Shown here: in pieces, positions 23,010-31,787 of the stretch
How the letters are laid out: each line of letters opens with the position of its first letter
Position numbering within the stretch: the stretch's first letter is position 1
Assembly (NCBI GenBank): GCA_900764215.1
Contig: CAAFNI010000486.1
Coordinates: 1-33,142, forward strand
Direction of reading: 5' to 3'
Length of the DNA: 33,142 nucleotides
Origin: an uncultured Sutterella sp.
Lineage (GTDB): Bacteria; Pseudomonadota; Gammaproteobacteria; Burkholderiales; Burkholderiaceae_F
Notes under the pieces: generated by a model
Database searches by the model: none
The model's input: only the letters and a program-made list of their open reading frames with translations
Told to the model about the DNA's origin: nothing
Program-made: the position numbers and the translations under genes

Positions 23010-25856
23010 ATGCCCTTATTGACTCTAGAGGACGTCGTTCGCTTCTCGCCGTTTGTTGCTCGGTCGTTGTCGGCCATGCATCCCGGAGAGGACCATCAGA
23101 AGTGTCTTGAGCACTTTGAGAAGATTGTCGATGAGACGTTTTCTCGAGAGGCCATGGAGGCCGAAGTCGCAACTGCCCTCGACAGCCAATCTCTTCGCTT
23201 GAGGCTCAGGGAAATGAGGCGTCGCCTCATTGTGAACATCATCGGCCGCAATGCGACGGGACGAATTGATTATTTCGAGGTCGTGAGACTCATGAGCGAC
23301 TTCGCGGAAATGGCCGTCACGGCGACCGTGTTGGTCAATGCCAAGGAGCTGGCGCAGCGATGCGGCGTACCTTTCGGCACGTCTGGACGTCCTCAGGATC
23401 TGATGGTTGTGGGTATGGGAAAACTTGGCGGGCGCGAGCTCAACGTCTCGTCAGACATTGATCTCATATTCCTCTATGACGAAGACGGTGAGACGAAGGC
23501 GACCGCTGAGTTTCCCGATGCGCGCCGCACGCTGTCCGTGCAGGAGTTTTATGAAAGGCTCGCAAGACGGGTGATCCCCGCCCTGAATGACATCGAAGGA
23601 CCGGGCTTCGTATTTAGGGTTGACATGCGGCTGCGGCCCAACGGCGAGTCCGGGCCGATCGTGTGCTCGACCGACATGTTGGAGGAGTACCTCTACACCC
23701 AGGGGCGGGACTGGGAGCGTTTTGCCTGGCTCAAGGGGCGAATCATCAATGCCCCCGTCTTCTCTACGCGCGAGGATTTTGAGCGCCAGCAACAGAGCGT
23801 CGCGTCGCTTGTGCGTCCGTTCGTCTTCCGAAAGTATCTGGACTTCAATGCCATTTCGTCTCTGACGCGCCTGCATGAAATGATCCGAGCCGAAACTGCG
23901 AGGCGCGAGCTCGCGCGGGGCGGAGCGTGCATCAACGTCAAGCTGGGGCGCGGCGGCATTCGTGAAATCGAGTTTCTCACGCAGACGCTGCAGGTCATTC
24001 GAGGCGGGCGCGATCCGCTTTTGCGCGGACGTGAAACGCTGACCATGCTCAAGGCGCTTGCGGCTGATGGCGGGCTGTCTGCCGAGCTGGCGCAGAGGCT
24101 GTCCGAGCATTATGTTTTCCTTCGCAATGTCGAGCATGCCATACAGTACGTCAACGACGAACAGACGCAACGCCTGCCGCGGGAGGGCGAGGGGCTTGCT
24201 GCCGTGGCGGGACTTCTGGGCATGCAGGCCGAGGCTCTTTGGAGCCGTCTCGAGGGCGTGCGCGAGTATGTGGCCGCTGCCTTTGACAGCGTTTTTCAGG
24301 TGCATGAGCCTGCCGCGGACGGGACAGACTGGCCTGCGGGCTGGGAGACGGGCACGTCGAGCGCATGCGAGGCGCTTGCGTGCAAACTTCGTTCGTTCGG
24401 TTACGGCGACGATGTTGAAGAACTGGTTTCACGCATCATGCGCCTAGCCTCGGCGCGCACTGGTCGAAGTCTGTCCGATGAGGCCCGAAAGCGGCTTCAG
24501 AACCTGATTCCGTCCATTGCCGAAGGTTGTCCGGCATGGTTGCCGAAGGACGGGCCGCGCGTGGTGCCCGCAGTTGAGGTGTTCTCCCGTTATCTGAAGC
24601 TTCTTGAGGCGATTGCCGGCCGTTCAACTTATGTGGCTCTTCTCTCGCAGTATCCAAAGGCTGCGGAGCGCGTCGGGCGGGTGTTGGCGGCGAGCCGTTG
24701 GACGGCCGACTACATCGTTCGCCATCCGATCATTCTCGACGAGCTTGTAGACGGCCGCATTCACGAAATGAACGACTTTACGCCCGTTGACTGGAGTGGG
24801 TGGGCCGACAAGCTGCATCGGGCGCTGTTGGAGGCGGAGGGAGACCAGGAGCGCCAGATGAACGCGCTTCGCGATGCGCATCACTCGGCCGTTTTCCGGT
24901 TGCTGATTGCTGACCTTGACGGACGCTTTACGGTAGAGCGTTTGGCGGATCATCTTTCAGCTCTTGCCGATGCGGTGCTGGAGGAGGTGCTTGAGCTGGC
25001 ATGGGCGAGCATGACGAAGAAGCATTGCGAGCGACCGAAGTTCGCCGTGATCGGATACGGGAAACTGGGCGGCAAGGAACTCGGTTATGACAGTGATCTA
25101 GACCTCGTCTTCATCTATGATGATCCGGATCAGGAGGCTGATCTTACATACAGCCGCCTCGTTCGGCGCATGATGAGCTGGCTGACGATTCAAACGTCCT
25201 CGGGCAAGCTTTTTGATGTGGACCTGCGCCTGCGTCCGAACGGCGACAGCGGACTCATCGTGTCGTCCTTTGATATGTTCAGCCGCTACCAGAGAAATGC
25301 CGACGGCAACGGCGCTTGGTTCTGGGAACATCAGGCGCTTACACGCGCCCGCTTCGTCGCTGGAGACCCGGACGTGGGAAAGCGCTTTGAAGATGAAAGA
25401 CGTGAGATTCTGATGATGCCACGCACCTGCGTTCAAGCGCGCTTGAGCGTGCTTGAGATGCGCAGGAAGATGCTTGAGGGACATCCCAACCACACGTCCC
25501 TCTTTGACATCAAGCATGACCGGGGAGGCATGGTGGACGTCGAATTCATCGTGCAGCTTCTCGTGCTGACACACTCGGCGGAGCATCCGGAATTGGTCAA
25601 CAATTTCGGGAACATACTGTTGCTTGAAAAGGCAGCTGATCTCGGACTGGTCGCTTCCGAAGCTTCGGCGCCCGCCGTCAAGGCCTACAGGCGCTATCGT
25701 GCACTGCAGCACGAGATCCGCCTCAACTCAGGAGAAGGCGTGCCGGTGCGGGTTCCCGCCGAGATGATCGAGACCGAGCGCGGGGCCGTGCTCAAGCTGT
25801 GGAGAACGGTGTTTGAGACCAATGAGCCTCTGAGAGAGGGCGCTTCGTTCGAATGA
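23010..25856 (+). CDS. glnE: Bifunctional glutamine synthetase adenylyltransferase/adenylyl-removing enzyme GlnE
   Basis: GlnE adds AMP to, and phosphorolytically removes it from, glutamine synthetase in response to PII and glutamine. The 948-residue protein contains both nucleotidyltransferase domains. The N-terminal, adenylyl-removing one has GMGKLGGRELNVSSDIDLIF near residues 135-154. The C-terminal, adenylylating one has GYGKLGGKELGYDSDLDLVF near residue 682. Each is followed by its helical domain, with LGRGGIREIEFLTQ and KHDRGGMVDVEFIVQ. The ATG at 23010 follows GGAG with good spacing and gives the usual length. The gene is divergent from yhdP with about 190 bases between; a TAGAAT near 22940 could be its -10. 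The regulators PII and GlnD are not in the window. Confidence 0.97.
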   Translation: MPLLTLEDVVRFSPFVARSLSAMHPGEDHQKCLEHFEKIVDETFSREAMEAEVATALDSQSLRLRLREMRRRLIVNIIGRNATGRIDYFEVVRLMSDFAEMAVTATVLVNAKELAQRCGVPFGTSGRPQDLMVVGMGKLGGRELNVSSDIDLIFLYDEDGETKATAEFPDARRTLSVQEFYERLARRVIPALNDIEGPGFVFRVDMRLRPNGESGPIVCSTDMLEEYLYTQGRDWERFAWLKGRIINAPVFSTREDFERQQQSVASLVRPFVFRKYLDFNAISSLTRLHEMIRAETARRELARGGACINVKLGRGGIREIEFLTQTLQVIRGGRDPLLRGRETLTMLKALAADGGLSAELAQRLSEHYVFLRNVEHAIQYVNDEQTQRLPREGEGLAAVAGLLGMQAEALWSRLEGVREYVAAAFDSVFQVHEPAADGTDWPAGWETGTSSACEALACKLRSFGYGDDVEELVSRIMRLASARTGRSLSDEARKRLQNLIPSIAEGCPAWLPKDGPRVVPAVEVFSRYLKLLEAIAGRSTYVALLSQYPKAAERVGRVLAASRWTADYIVRHPIILDELVDGRIHEMNDFTPVDWSGWADKLHRALLEAEGDQERQMNALRDAHHSAVFRLLIADLDGRFTVERLADHLSALADAVLEEVLELAWASMTKKHCERPKFAVIGYGKLGGKELGYDSDLDLVFIYDDPDQEADLTYSRLVRRMMSWLTIQTSSGKLFDVDLRLRPNGDSGLIVSSFDMFSRYQRNADGNGAWFWEHQALTRARFVAGDPDVGKRFEDERREILMMPRTCVQARLSVLEMRRKMLEGHPNHTSLFDIKHDRGGMVDVEFIVQLLVLTHSAEHPELVNNFGNILLLEKAADLGLVASEASAPAVKAYRRYRALQHEIRLNSGEGVPVRVPAEMIETERGAVLKLWRTVFETNEPLREGASFE

Positions 25857-25908
25857 TGTGAAACGCGCTAGACTGTCGAAGATCGATTTTCATCCTTCGG
25901 AGCTTTAG

Positions 25909-26883
25909 ATGCCCATAGCCGTTCCAGATTACAAGGCCCCGTCCTGGTGCCCGGGCGCCCATCTGCAGACCGTCATTCCGGCCAAGTTCATGCCGAGACC
26001 GACGGTGGAGTACCGGCGCGAGAAGGTGGAGCTGCCTGACGGAGACTTCATGCTCTGGGATTGGACCGTGCCCGAGCCTGTCGATCCGGCGGCGCCCGTG
26101 CTGGTTCATTTCCACGGTCTTGAGGGCTCAAGCCGCAGCCATTATGCGGAGGCGCTGATGTCGGCGTGCGTCGATCGCGGATGGCGGGGTGTCGTGGCGC
26201 ATTTCAGAAGCTGCGGCGGCGAGATCAATCGCTTGCCGCGCGCATACTTTGCGGGCGACAGCGACGATTGTGAATGGGTGCTCAAAACCGTACACGGGCG
26301 ATTCCCGGGAGCGCAAATCAGAGCAGTTGGCGTGAGTCTCGGCGGCAATCAGCTCGCCAAGTATCTCGGTGACCGCGGCACGGACGCAAGTTTTTTGACG
26401 GCGGCCGTTTCGGTAGGTGCGCCGCTCGATCTCGTGGCGGGCAGCGAACGCATCAGCAAGGGCGTGAATACGCTTTATGCCGACATGTTTCTTCACACCC
26501 TTCGGCAGAAACTGGAAAAGAAAGCCGGACAGTTCCCGGACATCATCCGCGAGGAGGATGTGAAGGCTTGCCGCACCATGTTCGACTTTGACAATACGTA
26601 TACGGCGCCGATCCACGGCTTTCGGTCTGCGATGGAGTACTGGCAGAAGTGTTCGGCCAAAACGGTGCTTCCAGACGTTCGCGTGCCGCTCCTGCTTTTG
26701 AATGCGAAGAACGATCCGTTTCTGCCTTCGTGGTGTCTGCCGACGGTCGATGAGATGAGCGCCTTCGTGACGGGAGACTTTCCCGAAGAAGGCGGGCACA
26801 TCGGTTTTCCGCAAGGCAGAGCTCCCGGCAACATCAACTACCTGCCTCAACGTATAATGCGGTTCTTCGACACCGGCAGCTGA
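25909..26883 (+). CDS. YheT-family alpha/beta hydrolase
   Basis: This 324-residue alpha/beta-hydrolase of the YheT/ABHD1-3 group starts APSWCPGAHLQTVIPAKF, the characteristic N-terminal motif of the group. The oxyanion part is VLVHFHGLEGSSRSHYAEALM. The nucleophile Ser is in GVSLGGNQLAKYLG. The acid is probably the Asp of NAKNDPFLP and the His that of EEGGHIGFPQG. The natural substrate is not established; esters or lipids are likely. It follows glnE by 52 bases and precedes a small membrane transporter, all on the plus strand. Confidence 0.92.
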   Translation: MPIAVPDYKAPSWCPGAHLQTVIPAKFMPRPTVEYRREKVELPDGDFMLWDWTVPEPVDPAAPVLVHFHGLEGSSRSHYAEALMSACVDRGWRGVVAHFRSCGGEINRLPRAYFAGDSDDCEWVLKTVHGRFPGAQIRAVGVSLGGNQLAKYLGDRGTDASFLTAAVSVGAPLDLVAGSERISKGVNTLYADMFLHTLRQKLEKKAGQFPDIIREEDVKACRTMFDFDNTYTAPIHGFRSAMEYWQKCSAKTVLPDVRVPLLLLNAKNDPFLPSWCLPTVDEMSAFVTGDFPEEGGHIGFPQGRAPGNINYLPQRIMRFFDTGS

Positions 26884-26970
26884 ACCGTCTGTCCGGGTGT
26901 CCGCCTTCATGAATTCCTTCTTTTGGGCAAGCGCCGGCTTTCCGACCGGTAGCCCCTGGAGATTTGCAAG

Positions 26971-27525
26971 ATGCCCTTCAGCATGTCCGGCCGAACCGTC
27001 GGCCTCGTCTGCCTCATTCTGTTTATCCTCACCATCCCTGCCGGCAACTGGATGGTGATGAACGTCGGCACGGTCTGTCCGCCCGATGGTCCCTGCCTCA
27101 TTCCCGTCTGGCCTGGCATTATGTCGCCGTCAGCCGTGCTCTTCGCCGGGCTCGCGCTCATTTTGCGCGATGCGGTTCAGAGTCTGCTCGGAAAGCGGTG
27201 GACGCTTGTTGCGATCGCCGCTGGCGCCGCGCTCTCTGGCATTCTCTCCGAGCCGGCGATCATTCTCGGTTCGACCTGCGCTTTTCTTTTCTCCGAATTG
27301 GCTGACTTTGCCGTTTATACGCCGTTGCGCGAGCGTCATTTGACGCTCGCCATCGTGCTTTCAGGCCTGGTCGGATCCGTCATCGATTCCGTGATTTTTC
27401 TTTCGCTCGCCTTTGGATCGCTTGATTTCATCGTAGGGCAGGTGATCGGCAAGTTTTGGATGAGCCTAGTGGCGGGAGCCATGATCATCATGTGGCGCAA
27501 CGCACGACGTGCTCAAGTCGCCTGA
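26971..27525 (+). CDS. VUT-family (DUF165-like) membrane protein, possible queuosine-precursor transporter
   Basis: The 184-residue protein has about five or six hydrophobic segments. It carries the Vut_1-family pattern: LFAGLALILRDAVQSLLGKRW, then SGILSEPAIILGSTCAFLFSELADFAVYTPLRER, and then SGLVGSVIDSVIFLSLAFGS. E. coli YhhQ of the same family imports the queuosine precursors preQ0/preQ1. Short members like this one are widespread and not individually tested, so the substrate is an inference. GGAGA lies eight bases before the ATG. A hairpin follows the stop codon. Confidence 0.82.
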   Translation: MPFSMSGRTVGLVCLILFILTIPAGNWMVMNVGTVCPPDGPCLIPVWPGIMSPSAVLFAGLALILRDAVQSLLGKRWTLVAIAAGAALSGILSEPAIILGSTCAFLFSELADFAVYTPLRERHLTLAIVLSGLVGSVIDSVIFLSLAFGSLDFIVGQVIGKFWMSLVAGAMIIMWRNARRAQVA

Positions 27526-27547
27526 GGTTGAGCCTGAAGCAGTTTTA

Positions 27548-27580
27548 AGCAGCCGCCCGGGATCGTTCCGGACGGCTGCT
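27548..27580 (+). terminator. Hairpin terminator after the VUT-family gene
   Basis: Arms 27548-27560 and 27568-27580 (AGCAGCCGCCCGG with CCGGACGGCTGCT) pair over 13 bp with one mismatch. The following CTCGTTTGT is only weakly T-rich. Confidence 0.6.
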
Positions 27581-27630
27581 CTCGTTTGTACGCTTGATAA
27601 GGGATCGGCTGGAAAAAGCCTTTCTTAAGA

Positions 27631-28683
27631 ATGGCGCCTCAAAATGAGTTGGATAAAGATCTCAATCCCGGACATCGTCGCTACATGGAAAAAACGAACA
27701 AAACCGCGCTGCTTCTGATCAATACAGGAAGTCCCGACGCTGCGACCGTGAAAGCTGTCCGACGATATCTGGCCGAGTTTCTCGGTGATCGTCGGATCGT
27801 CGAGCTTCCTCGATGGAAGTGGTGGCCGATCCTGCACGGCATCATCCTGCGCACTCGTCCGAAGAAATCCGCCGAACGCTACAAGAGCGTTTGGACCGAT
27901 GAGGGCTCGCCACTCATCGTGCACACCAAACGGACGGCATCGGCGCTCGAGGCCGAACTGGGGATCCCCGTCTATTGGGCCATGCGCTACGGCAGCCCTT
28001 CGACGGCGTCCGTGCTGGACGCAATGAAGGCTGAGGGTGTCAGCCGCGTGCTTGTCATGCCCATGTTCGCGCAGTACGCCTCTCAAACGACCGCAGCGTG
28101 TCTGGACGGCATAAGCCAATATCAGCTTTCCCATGTCGATGCGCCTGCTGTCCGCACGATCCATGATTATCACGATGATCCGGCTTATATCGATGCGCTG
28201 GCCGAACATGTGAGCGCCTACTGGGACAAGCACGGATCACCGGTGAGCACGGGCGGACGCCTCGTGATGAGCTTTCACGGCATTCCGCAGGCGAGCAGCG
28301 AACGAGGCGACGTCTATGAGGCACAGTGTCTGCGAACCGCCGAACTTCTCGCTCAAAGGCTTGAGTTGGATCGAGGCCAGTGGTTTCTTTGCTTCCAGTC
28401 CAGGTTCGGACGTGATGAGTGGCTTCGCCCCTATACCATCGACAGTGTCAGGGAGCTTGCCGCTGCCGGCGTTGTGCGCATCGACGTTGTCTGTCCGGGT
28501 TTCGCCGCCGATTGCCTTGAGACGATAGAGGAAATCGACGATGAGTTGCGCCGCGAGTACCTCTCCGCCTTCAGAGGCAAGGGACAGCCGGAATTTCACT
28601 ACATTGACTCGCTCAACGAATCGCCCGAAGCGGTGAGGGCTTATGCATCGATCGTGCGCCGCGAAGCTGCGGGCTGGCTCTGA
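27631..28683 (+). CDS. hemH: Ferrochelatase
   Basis: Ferrochelatase inserts Fe(II) into protoporphyrin IX to make protoheme, the last step of the pathway. The 350-residue protein shows ALLLINTGSPDAATVKAVRRYLAEFLGDRRIVE at the start and YWAMRYGSPSTASVLDAM in the middle. The iron-site His is in LVMSFHGIPQASSERGD. FLCFQSRFGRDEWLRP and the Glu-containing VVCPGFAADCLETIEEID follow. Two ATGs are possible, 27631 and 27685. The first is taken because the residues between them resemble the short His-containing lead of other betaproteobacterial ferrochelatases, but neither has a strong ribosome site. Together with HemG it covers the last two steps to heme. grpE follows under its own heat-shock promoter. 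Confidence 0.95.
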   Translation: MAPQNELDKDLNPGHRRYMEKTNKTALLLINTGSPDAATVKAVRRYLAEFLGDRRIVELPRWKWWPILHGIILRTRPKKSAERYKSVWTDEGSPLIVHTKRTASALEAELGIPVYWAMRYGSPSTASVLDAMKAEGVSRVLVMPMFAQYASQTTAACLDGISQYQLSHVDAPAVRTIHDYHDDPAYIDALAEHVSAYWDKHGSPVSTGGRLVMSFHGIPQASSERGDVYEAQCLRTAELLAQRLELDRGQWFLCFQSRFGRDEWLRPYTIDSVRELAAAGVVRIDVVCPGFAADCLETIEEIDDELRREYLSAFRGKGQPEFHYIDSLNESPEAVRAYASIVRREAAGWL

Positions 28684-28706
28684 GGAGATGCTCCCGGGTT
28701 GATGGA

Positions 28707-28734
28707 CTTGAAAAACGCGGGGGCATCCCCATAT
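28707..28734 (+). promoter_or_regulatory. Sigma-32 (RpoH) heat-shock promoter of grpE
   Basis: A -35 CTTGAAA at 28707-28713 and a -10 CCCCATAT at 28727-28734, 13 bases apart, match the sigma-32 consensus almost exactly. The grpE start is about 85 bases downstream. The spacer ends with GGGGCAT, which makes a GGGG/CCCC inverted repeat with the -10. No sigma-70 promoter or CIRCE element is visible beside it. Confidence 0.9.
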
Positions 28735-28820
28735 AAGGAACAACCTATTGGCTCCGAGGAACGGTTTCCCGGGCCATACCAGTTTCCCAGCGTCTCGGCG
28801 ACGCTCATACGGAGTGACAT

Positions 28821-29429
28821 ATGACTGAAAATACTCAGAACCAGGAAGTGAAGGAAGAGGCTGTCTGCTGCCAGAGCAAGTGTGGCGAAGAGTGCCCGGC
28901 CTGCGAAAGCGCGCAAGCCTGCGTCGATGAAGAGGTTCAGCAGGCGGAGACGCCCGAGCAGACGGTTGAGACGCTTCAGACGGCTCTGAAACTCGCCGAA
29001 GCCAAGGTGATGGAGCACTATGATCTTTACGTGCGAGCCATGGCGGAGCTCGAAAACACCCGTCGGCGTTCTTCCGAAGAAGTTCAGAAGGCCCGCAAGT
29101 TCGGCATTGAAAAATTCGCCGAAAATCTTCTTCCGGTTGTCGACAGTCTTGAAAAAGCCCTTGAGGTCACGAAGAGCGACGAGGAGAACCCTGTTCGCGA
29201 GGGCATGCTTGCCACTTATCGCCAGTTCATGCACGCTCTTGATGTCTCCGGCATGAAGCCCGTTGACCCGAAGGGCGAAGCTTTTGATCCGCACAAGCAT
29301 CAGGCGATTGCGATGGTTCCTGCGCCCGAAGGCGTTGCTTCGGGCACCGTGGTCGAAGTCTTTCAGCGCGGGTGGATGATAGCCGATCGCGTTCTTCGTC
29401 CAGCCATGGTAAGCGTCGCTCAGGGGTGA
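28821..29429 (+). CDS. grpE: Nucleotide exchange factor GrpE with Cys-rich N-terminus
   Basis: GrpE releases ADP from DnaK and acts as a thermosensor. The 202-residue product has the long dimerisation helix from about residue 50 (VETLQTALKLAEAKVMEHYDLYVRAMAELENTRRRSSEEVQ). The C-terminal beta domain follows, with FDPHKHQAIAMVPAPEGVASGTVVEVFQRGWMIADRVLRPAMVSVAQG. The first 45 residues are variable in the family, but here they contain six Cys within 19 residues (16, 17, 21, 25, 28, 34), in a CC-x3-C-x3-CPxC-x5-C pattern. GGAG at 28811-28814 sets the start. A terminator follows, so grpE and dnaK are separate units, each with a sigma-32 promoter. Confidence 0.96.
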   Translation: MTENTQNQEVKEEAVCCQSKCGEECPACESAQACVDEEVQQAETPEQTVETLQTALKLAEAKVMEHYDLYVRAMAELENTRRRSSEEVQKARKFGIEKFAENLLPVVDSLEKALEVTKSDEENPVREGMLATYRQFMHALDVSGMKPVDPKGEAFDPHKHQAIAMVPAPEGVASGTVVEVFQRGWMIADRVLRPAMVSVAQG

Positions 29430-29468
29430 GAAGCCTGCGCTTGAGCGCGCCGATGAATGCGGATCGAT

Positions 29469-29493
29469 GGCGTCCCGGCAGGGGCGCCTTTTT
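29469..29493 (+). terminator. Rho-independent terminator after grpE
   Basis: GGCGTCCC (29469-29476) pairs with GGGGCGCC (29481-29488) with one G-U and a GGCA loop, followed by five T residues. It lies about 40 bases past the grpE stop. Confidence 0.8.
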
Positions 29494-29588
29494 GCGTTCA
29501 ATGAAGCGCGATTTTTTGAATTTATCCTTGATTTTCAAGTAGTAACGCAGGCAAGTGTAATTATTTTTGACAAATTTCGGACGCGAGA

Positions 29589-29616
29589 CTTGAAAAAAAA
29601 AGGGGCATCCCCATAT
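29589..29616 (+). promoter_or_regulatory. Sigma-32 (RpoH) heat-shock promoter of dnaK
   Basis: A -35 CTTGAAA at 29589-29595 and a -10 CCCCATAT at 29609-29616 are separated by 13 bases, as at grpE. Sixteen consecutive bases around the -10 are identical at the two promoters. It lies about 150 bases before dnaK in the 336-base gap 29430-29765, which otherwise holds the grpE terminator, AT-rich DNA around 29500-29580 and a long leader. Confidence 0.92.
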
Positions 29617-29765
29617 AGGGATTAAGGTCGTTCGCAGGCCGGACAATTCCGACTGCGGACACGTTAGTTTCAGATCTGTCCGAACGCTCCCGCGCGAGCA
29701 GGGCTCTGCGCCTCATGATGAAGACGTTCCGGACGAAAGGTTTTATTTGAGAGGATTAAACCACT

Positions 29766-31682
29766 ATGGCGAAGATCATTGGTATTGACCTTGGCACCAC
29801 CAACTCGGCCGTTGCCGTGATGGAAGGCGAGAACATCAAGGTTATTGAAAACAGCGAAGGCGCCCGCACGACTCCGTCCATCGTCGCCTACATGGATAAT
29901 GGTGAAGTGCTTGTCGGCGCCCCGGCCAAGCGTCAGGCTGTGACCAACCCGAAAAACACGCTCTTTGCTGTTAAGCGTCTGATCGGCCGTCGCTTCGACG
30001 ACGCCGAAGTTCAGAAGGATCTCGGTCTTATGCCGTTCACGATCATGCGCGCCGACAACGGCGACGCCTGGGTCGAGGCTCAGGGCAAGAAGCTTGCTCC
30101 GCAGCAGGTCAGCGCTGAGATTCTTCGCAAGATGAAGCAGACCGCCGAAGATTATCTCGGCGAAGCCGTTACGGAAGCCGTCATTACGGTTCCGGCCTAC
30201 TTCAACGACTCGCAGCGCCAGGCCACGAAGGACGCAGGCCGCATTGCCGGTCTTGAGGTCAAGCGCATCATCAACGAACCGACCGCTGCTGCGCTTGCCT
30301 TCGGCATGGACAAGGGCGGCAACAGCGATCGCAAGATCGCCGTGTACGACCTTGGTGGCGGCACGTTCGACATTTCGATCATCGACCTTGCCAACATCGA
30401 CGGCGACAAGCAGTTTGAAGTGCTTTCCACGAACGGCGACACGTTCCTCGGCGGTGAGGACTTCGACCAGCGTCTCGTCGACCATTTGATCAACGAGTTC
30501 CGCAAGGATACGGGCGTTGACCTTTCCAAGGACGTTCTTGCTCTGCAACGCTTGAAGGACGCTGCTGAAAAGGCCAAGATCGAGCTCTCGAGCCGCCAGG
30601 AAACCGAAATCAATCTGCCGTACATCACGGCCGATGCTACGGGGCCGAAGCACCTCAATGTGACGGTCACTCGCGCCAAGTTCGAAGCGCTTGTTGAAGA
30701 CCTTGTTCAACGCACGATTGAGCCGGTCCGCAAGGCACTGCGCGATGCGGGCACGTCCACGTCCGACATCACCGACGTCATCCTCGTCGGCGGCCAGACC
30801 CGCATGCCGCGCGTTCAGGCCGTCGTGAAGGAATTCTTCGGCAAGGATCCTCGCAAGGACGTCAACCCCGACGAGGCCGTCGCCATCGGCGCCGCCATTC
30901 AGGGCTCCGTTCTCACCGGCGAACGTCGCGACGTGCTCCTGCTCGACGTCACTCCGCTCACGCTCGGCATTGAAACGCTCGGCGGCGTGATGACTCCGAT
31001 GATCAAGCGCAACACGACGATTCCGACGAAGCACAGCCAGGTGTTCTCGACCGCTGAAGACAACCAGCCCGCCGTGACCATCAAGGTCTATCAGGGCGAA
31101 CGTGAAATGGCCGCCTCGAACAAGCTTCTCGGCGAGTTCAACCTTGAAGGCATTCCGCCGTCTCCGCGTGGACTGCCGCAGATTGAGGTCACGTTCGACA
31201 TCGACGCCAACGGTATTCTTCACGTCGCTGCCAAGGACAAGGCCACCGGCAAGGAAAATACCATCACGATCAAGGCTAGCTCCGGTCTGAGCGAAGACGA
31301 GATCGAACGCATGGTGCAGGATGCTGAGGCCAACAAGGAAGAGGATCACCGCCGCGCCGAACTCGCTCAGGCCCGCAATCAGGCCGACGCCGCCATTGGT
31401 CAGGTCCAGAAGACTCTGAAGGAATTCGGCGACAAGGTTGACGGAGCCGATCGCGCCGCTTGCGAAGACGCCATCCGAACGGTGGAAGAAAAGGTCAAGG
31501 GCGAGGACAAGGCCGCTATCGACAAGGCCGTTGAAAATCTGATGACCGCTGCCCAGAAGATCGGAGAAAAGATGAACAAGGCCGCCGCTCAGCAGCAGGC
31601 CGCGCCGGAAGGCGCAGCCACCGGGAGCAAGCCTGCCGACGACGATGTGGTCGACGCCGATTTCACGGATGTCAAGAAGTAA
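29766..31682 (+). CDS. dnaK: Molecular chaperone DnaK (Hsp70)
   Basis: DnaK is the ATP-driven Hsp70 that holds and refolds proteins with DnaJ and GrpE. The 638-residue protein has the ATPase-domain motifs IGIDLGTTNSAVAV at the start, VITVPAYFNDSQRQATKDAG, INEPTAAALAFG and VYDLGGGTFDISII. The linker DVLLLDVTPLTLGIETLGG is followed by the substrate-binding beta domain. The lid ends in the EEVD-like bacterial tail DVVDADFTDVKK. Length equals E. coli DnaK. AGGA lies about ten bases before the ATG at 29766. The codon use is strongly biased, as expected for a highly expressed gene. A 559-codon open frame on the opposite strand is a by-product of this bias. Confidence 0.99.
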   Translation: MAKIIGIDLGTTNSAVAVMEGENIKVIENSEGARTTPSIVAYMDNGEVLVGAPAKRQAVTNPKNTLFAVKRLIGRRFDDAEVQKDLGLMPFTIMRADNGDAWVEAQGKKLAPQQVSAEILRKMKQTAEDYLGEAVTEAVITVPAYFNDSQRQATKDAGRIAGLEVKRIINEPTAAALAFGMDKGGNSDRKIAVYDLGGGTFDISIIDLANIDGDKQFEVLSTNGDTFLGGEDFDQRLVDHLINEFRKDTGVDLSKDVLALQRLKDAAEKAKIELSSRQETEINLPYITADATGPKHLNVTVTRAKFEALVEDLVQRTIEPVRKALRDAGTSTSDITDVILVGGQTRMPRVQAVVKEFFGKDPRKDVNPDEAVAIGAAIQGSVLTGERRDVLLLDVTPLTLGIETLGGVMTPMIKRNTTIPTKHSQVFSTAEDNQPAVTIKVYQGEREMAASNKLLGEFNLEGIPPSPRGLPQIEVTFDIDANGILHVAAKDKATGKENTITIKASSGLSEDEIERMVQDAEANKEEDHRRAELAQARNQADAAIGQVQKTLKEFGDKVDGADRAACEDAIRTVEEKVKGEDKAAIDKAVENLMTAAQKIGEKMNKAAAQQQAAPEGAATGSKPADDDVVDADFTDVKK

Positions 31683-31700
31683 TCCGTGAGTGACGGCAAT

Positions 31701-31720
31701 CCGGGAGCCTAGGCTCCCGG
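31701..31720. repeat. Perfect 20-bp palindrome after dnaK
   Basis: The two halves are exact inverses around a central CCTAGG and can form a GC-rich hairpin about 20 bases past the dnaK stop. No T-run follows, so it is more likely to stabilise the mRNA end or to pause polymerase than to terminate. Confidence 0.6.
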
Positions 31721-31752
31721 GCTGATTCGGCCTAGAGTCAGCGCATCCAAGG

Positions 31753-31787
31753 AAGGGTCGGTTCGCTCACGCGATGCCGGCCCTTTT
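31753..31787 (+). terminator. Weak terminator/attenuator between dnaK and dnaJ
   Basis: AAGGGTCGG (31753-31761) pairs with CCGGCCCTT (31777-31785) with one G-U pair and continues into TTCGAGTTTT. It lies in the 160-base gap before dnaJ, which has no heat-shock promoter of its own, so partial read-through from dnaK is likely. Confidence 0.55.

Noticed and set aside
28684..29765. CIRCE element (HrcA operator) near grpE or dnaK
   Set aside because: No TTAGCACTC-N9-GAGTGCTAA repeat is present. The clear sigma-32 promoters explain heat-shock control.
29670..31349. Long open frame of 559 codons on the minus strand opposite dnaK
   Set aside because: dnaK is unambiguous on the plus strand. Long antisense frames opposite Hsp70 genes are a well-known result of codon bias, and this translation resembles no family I know.
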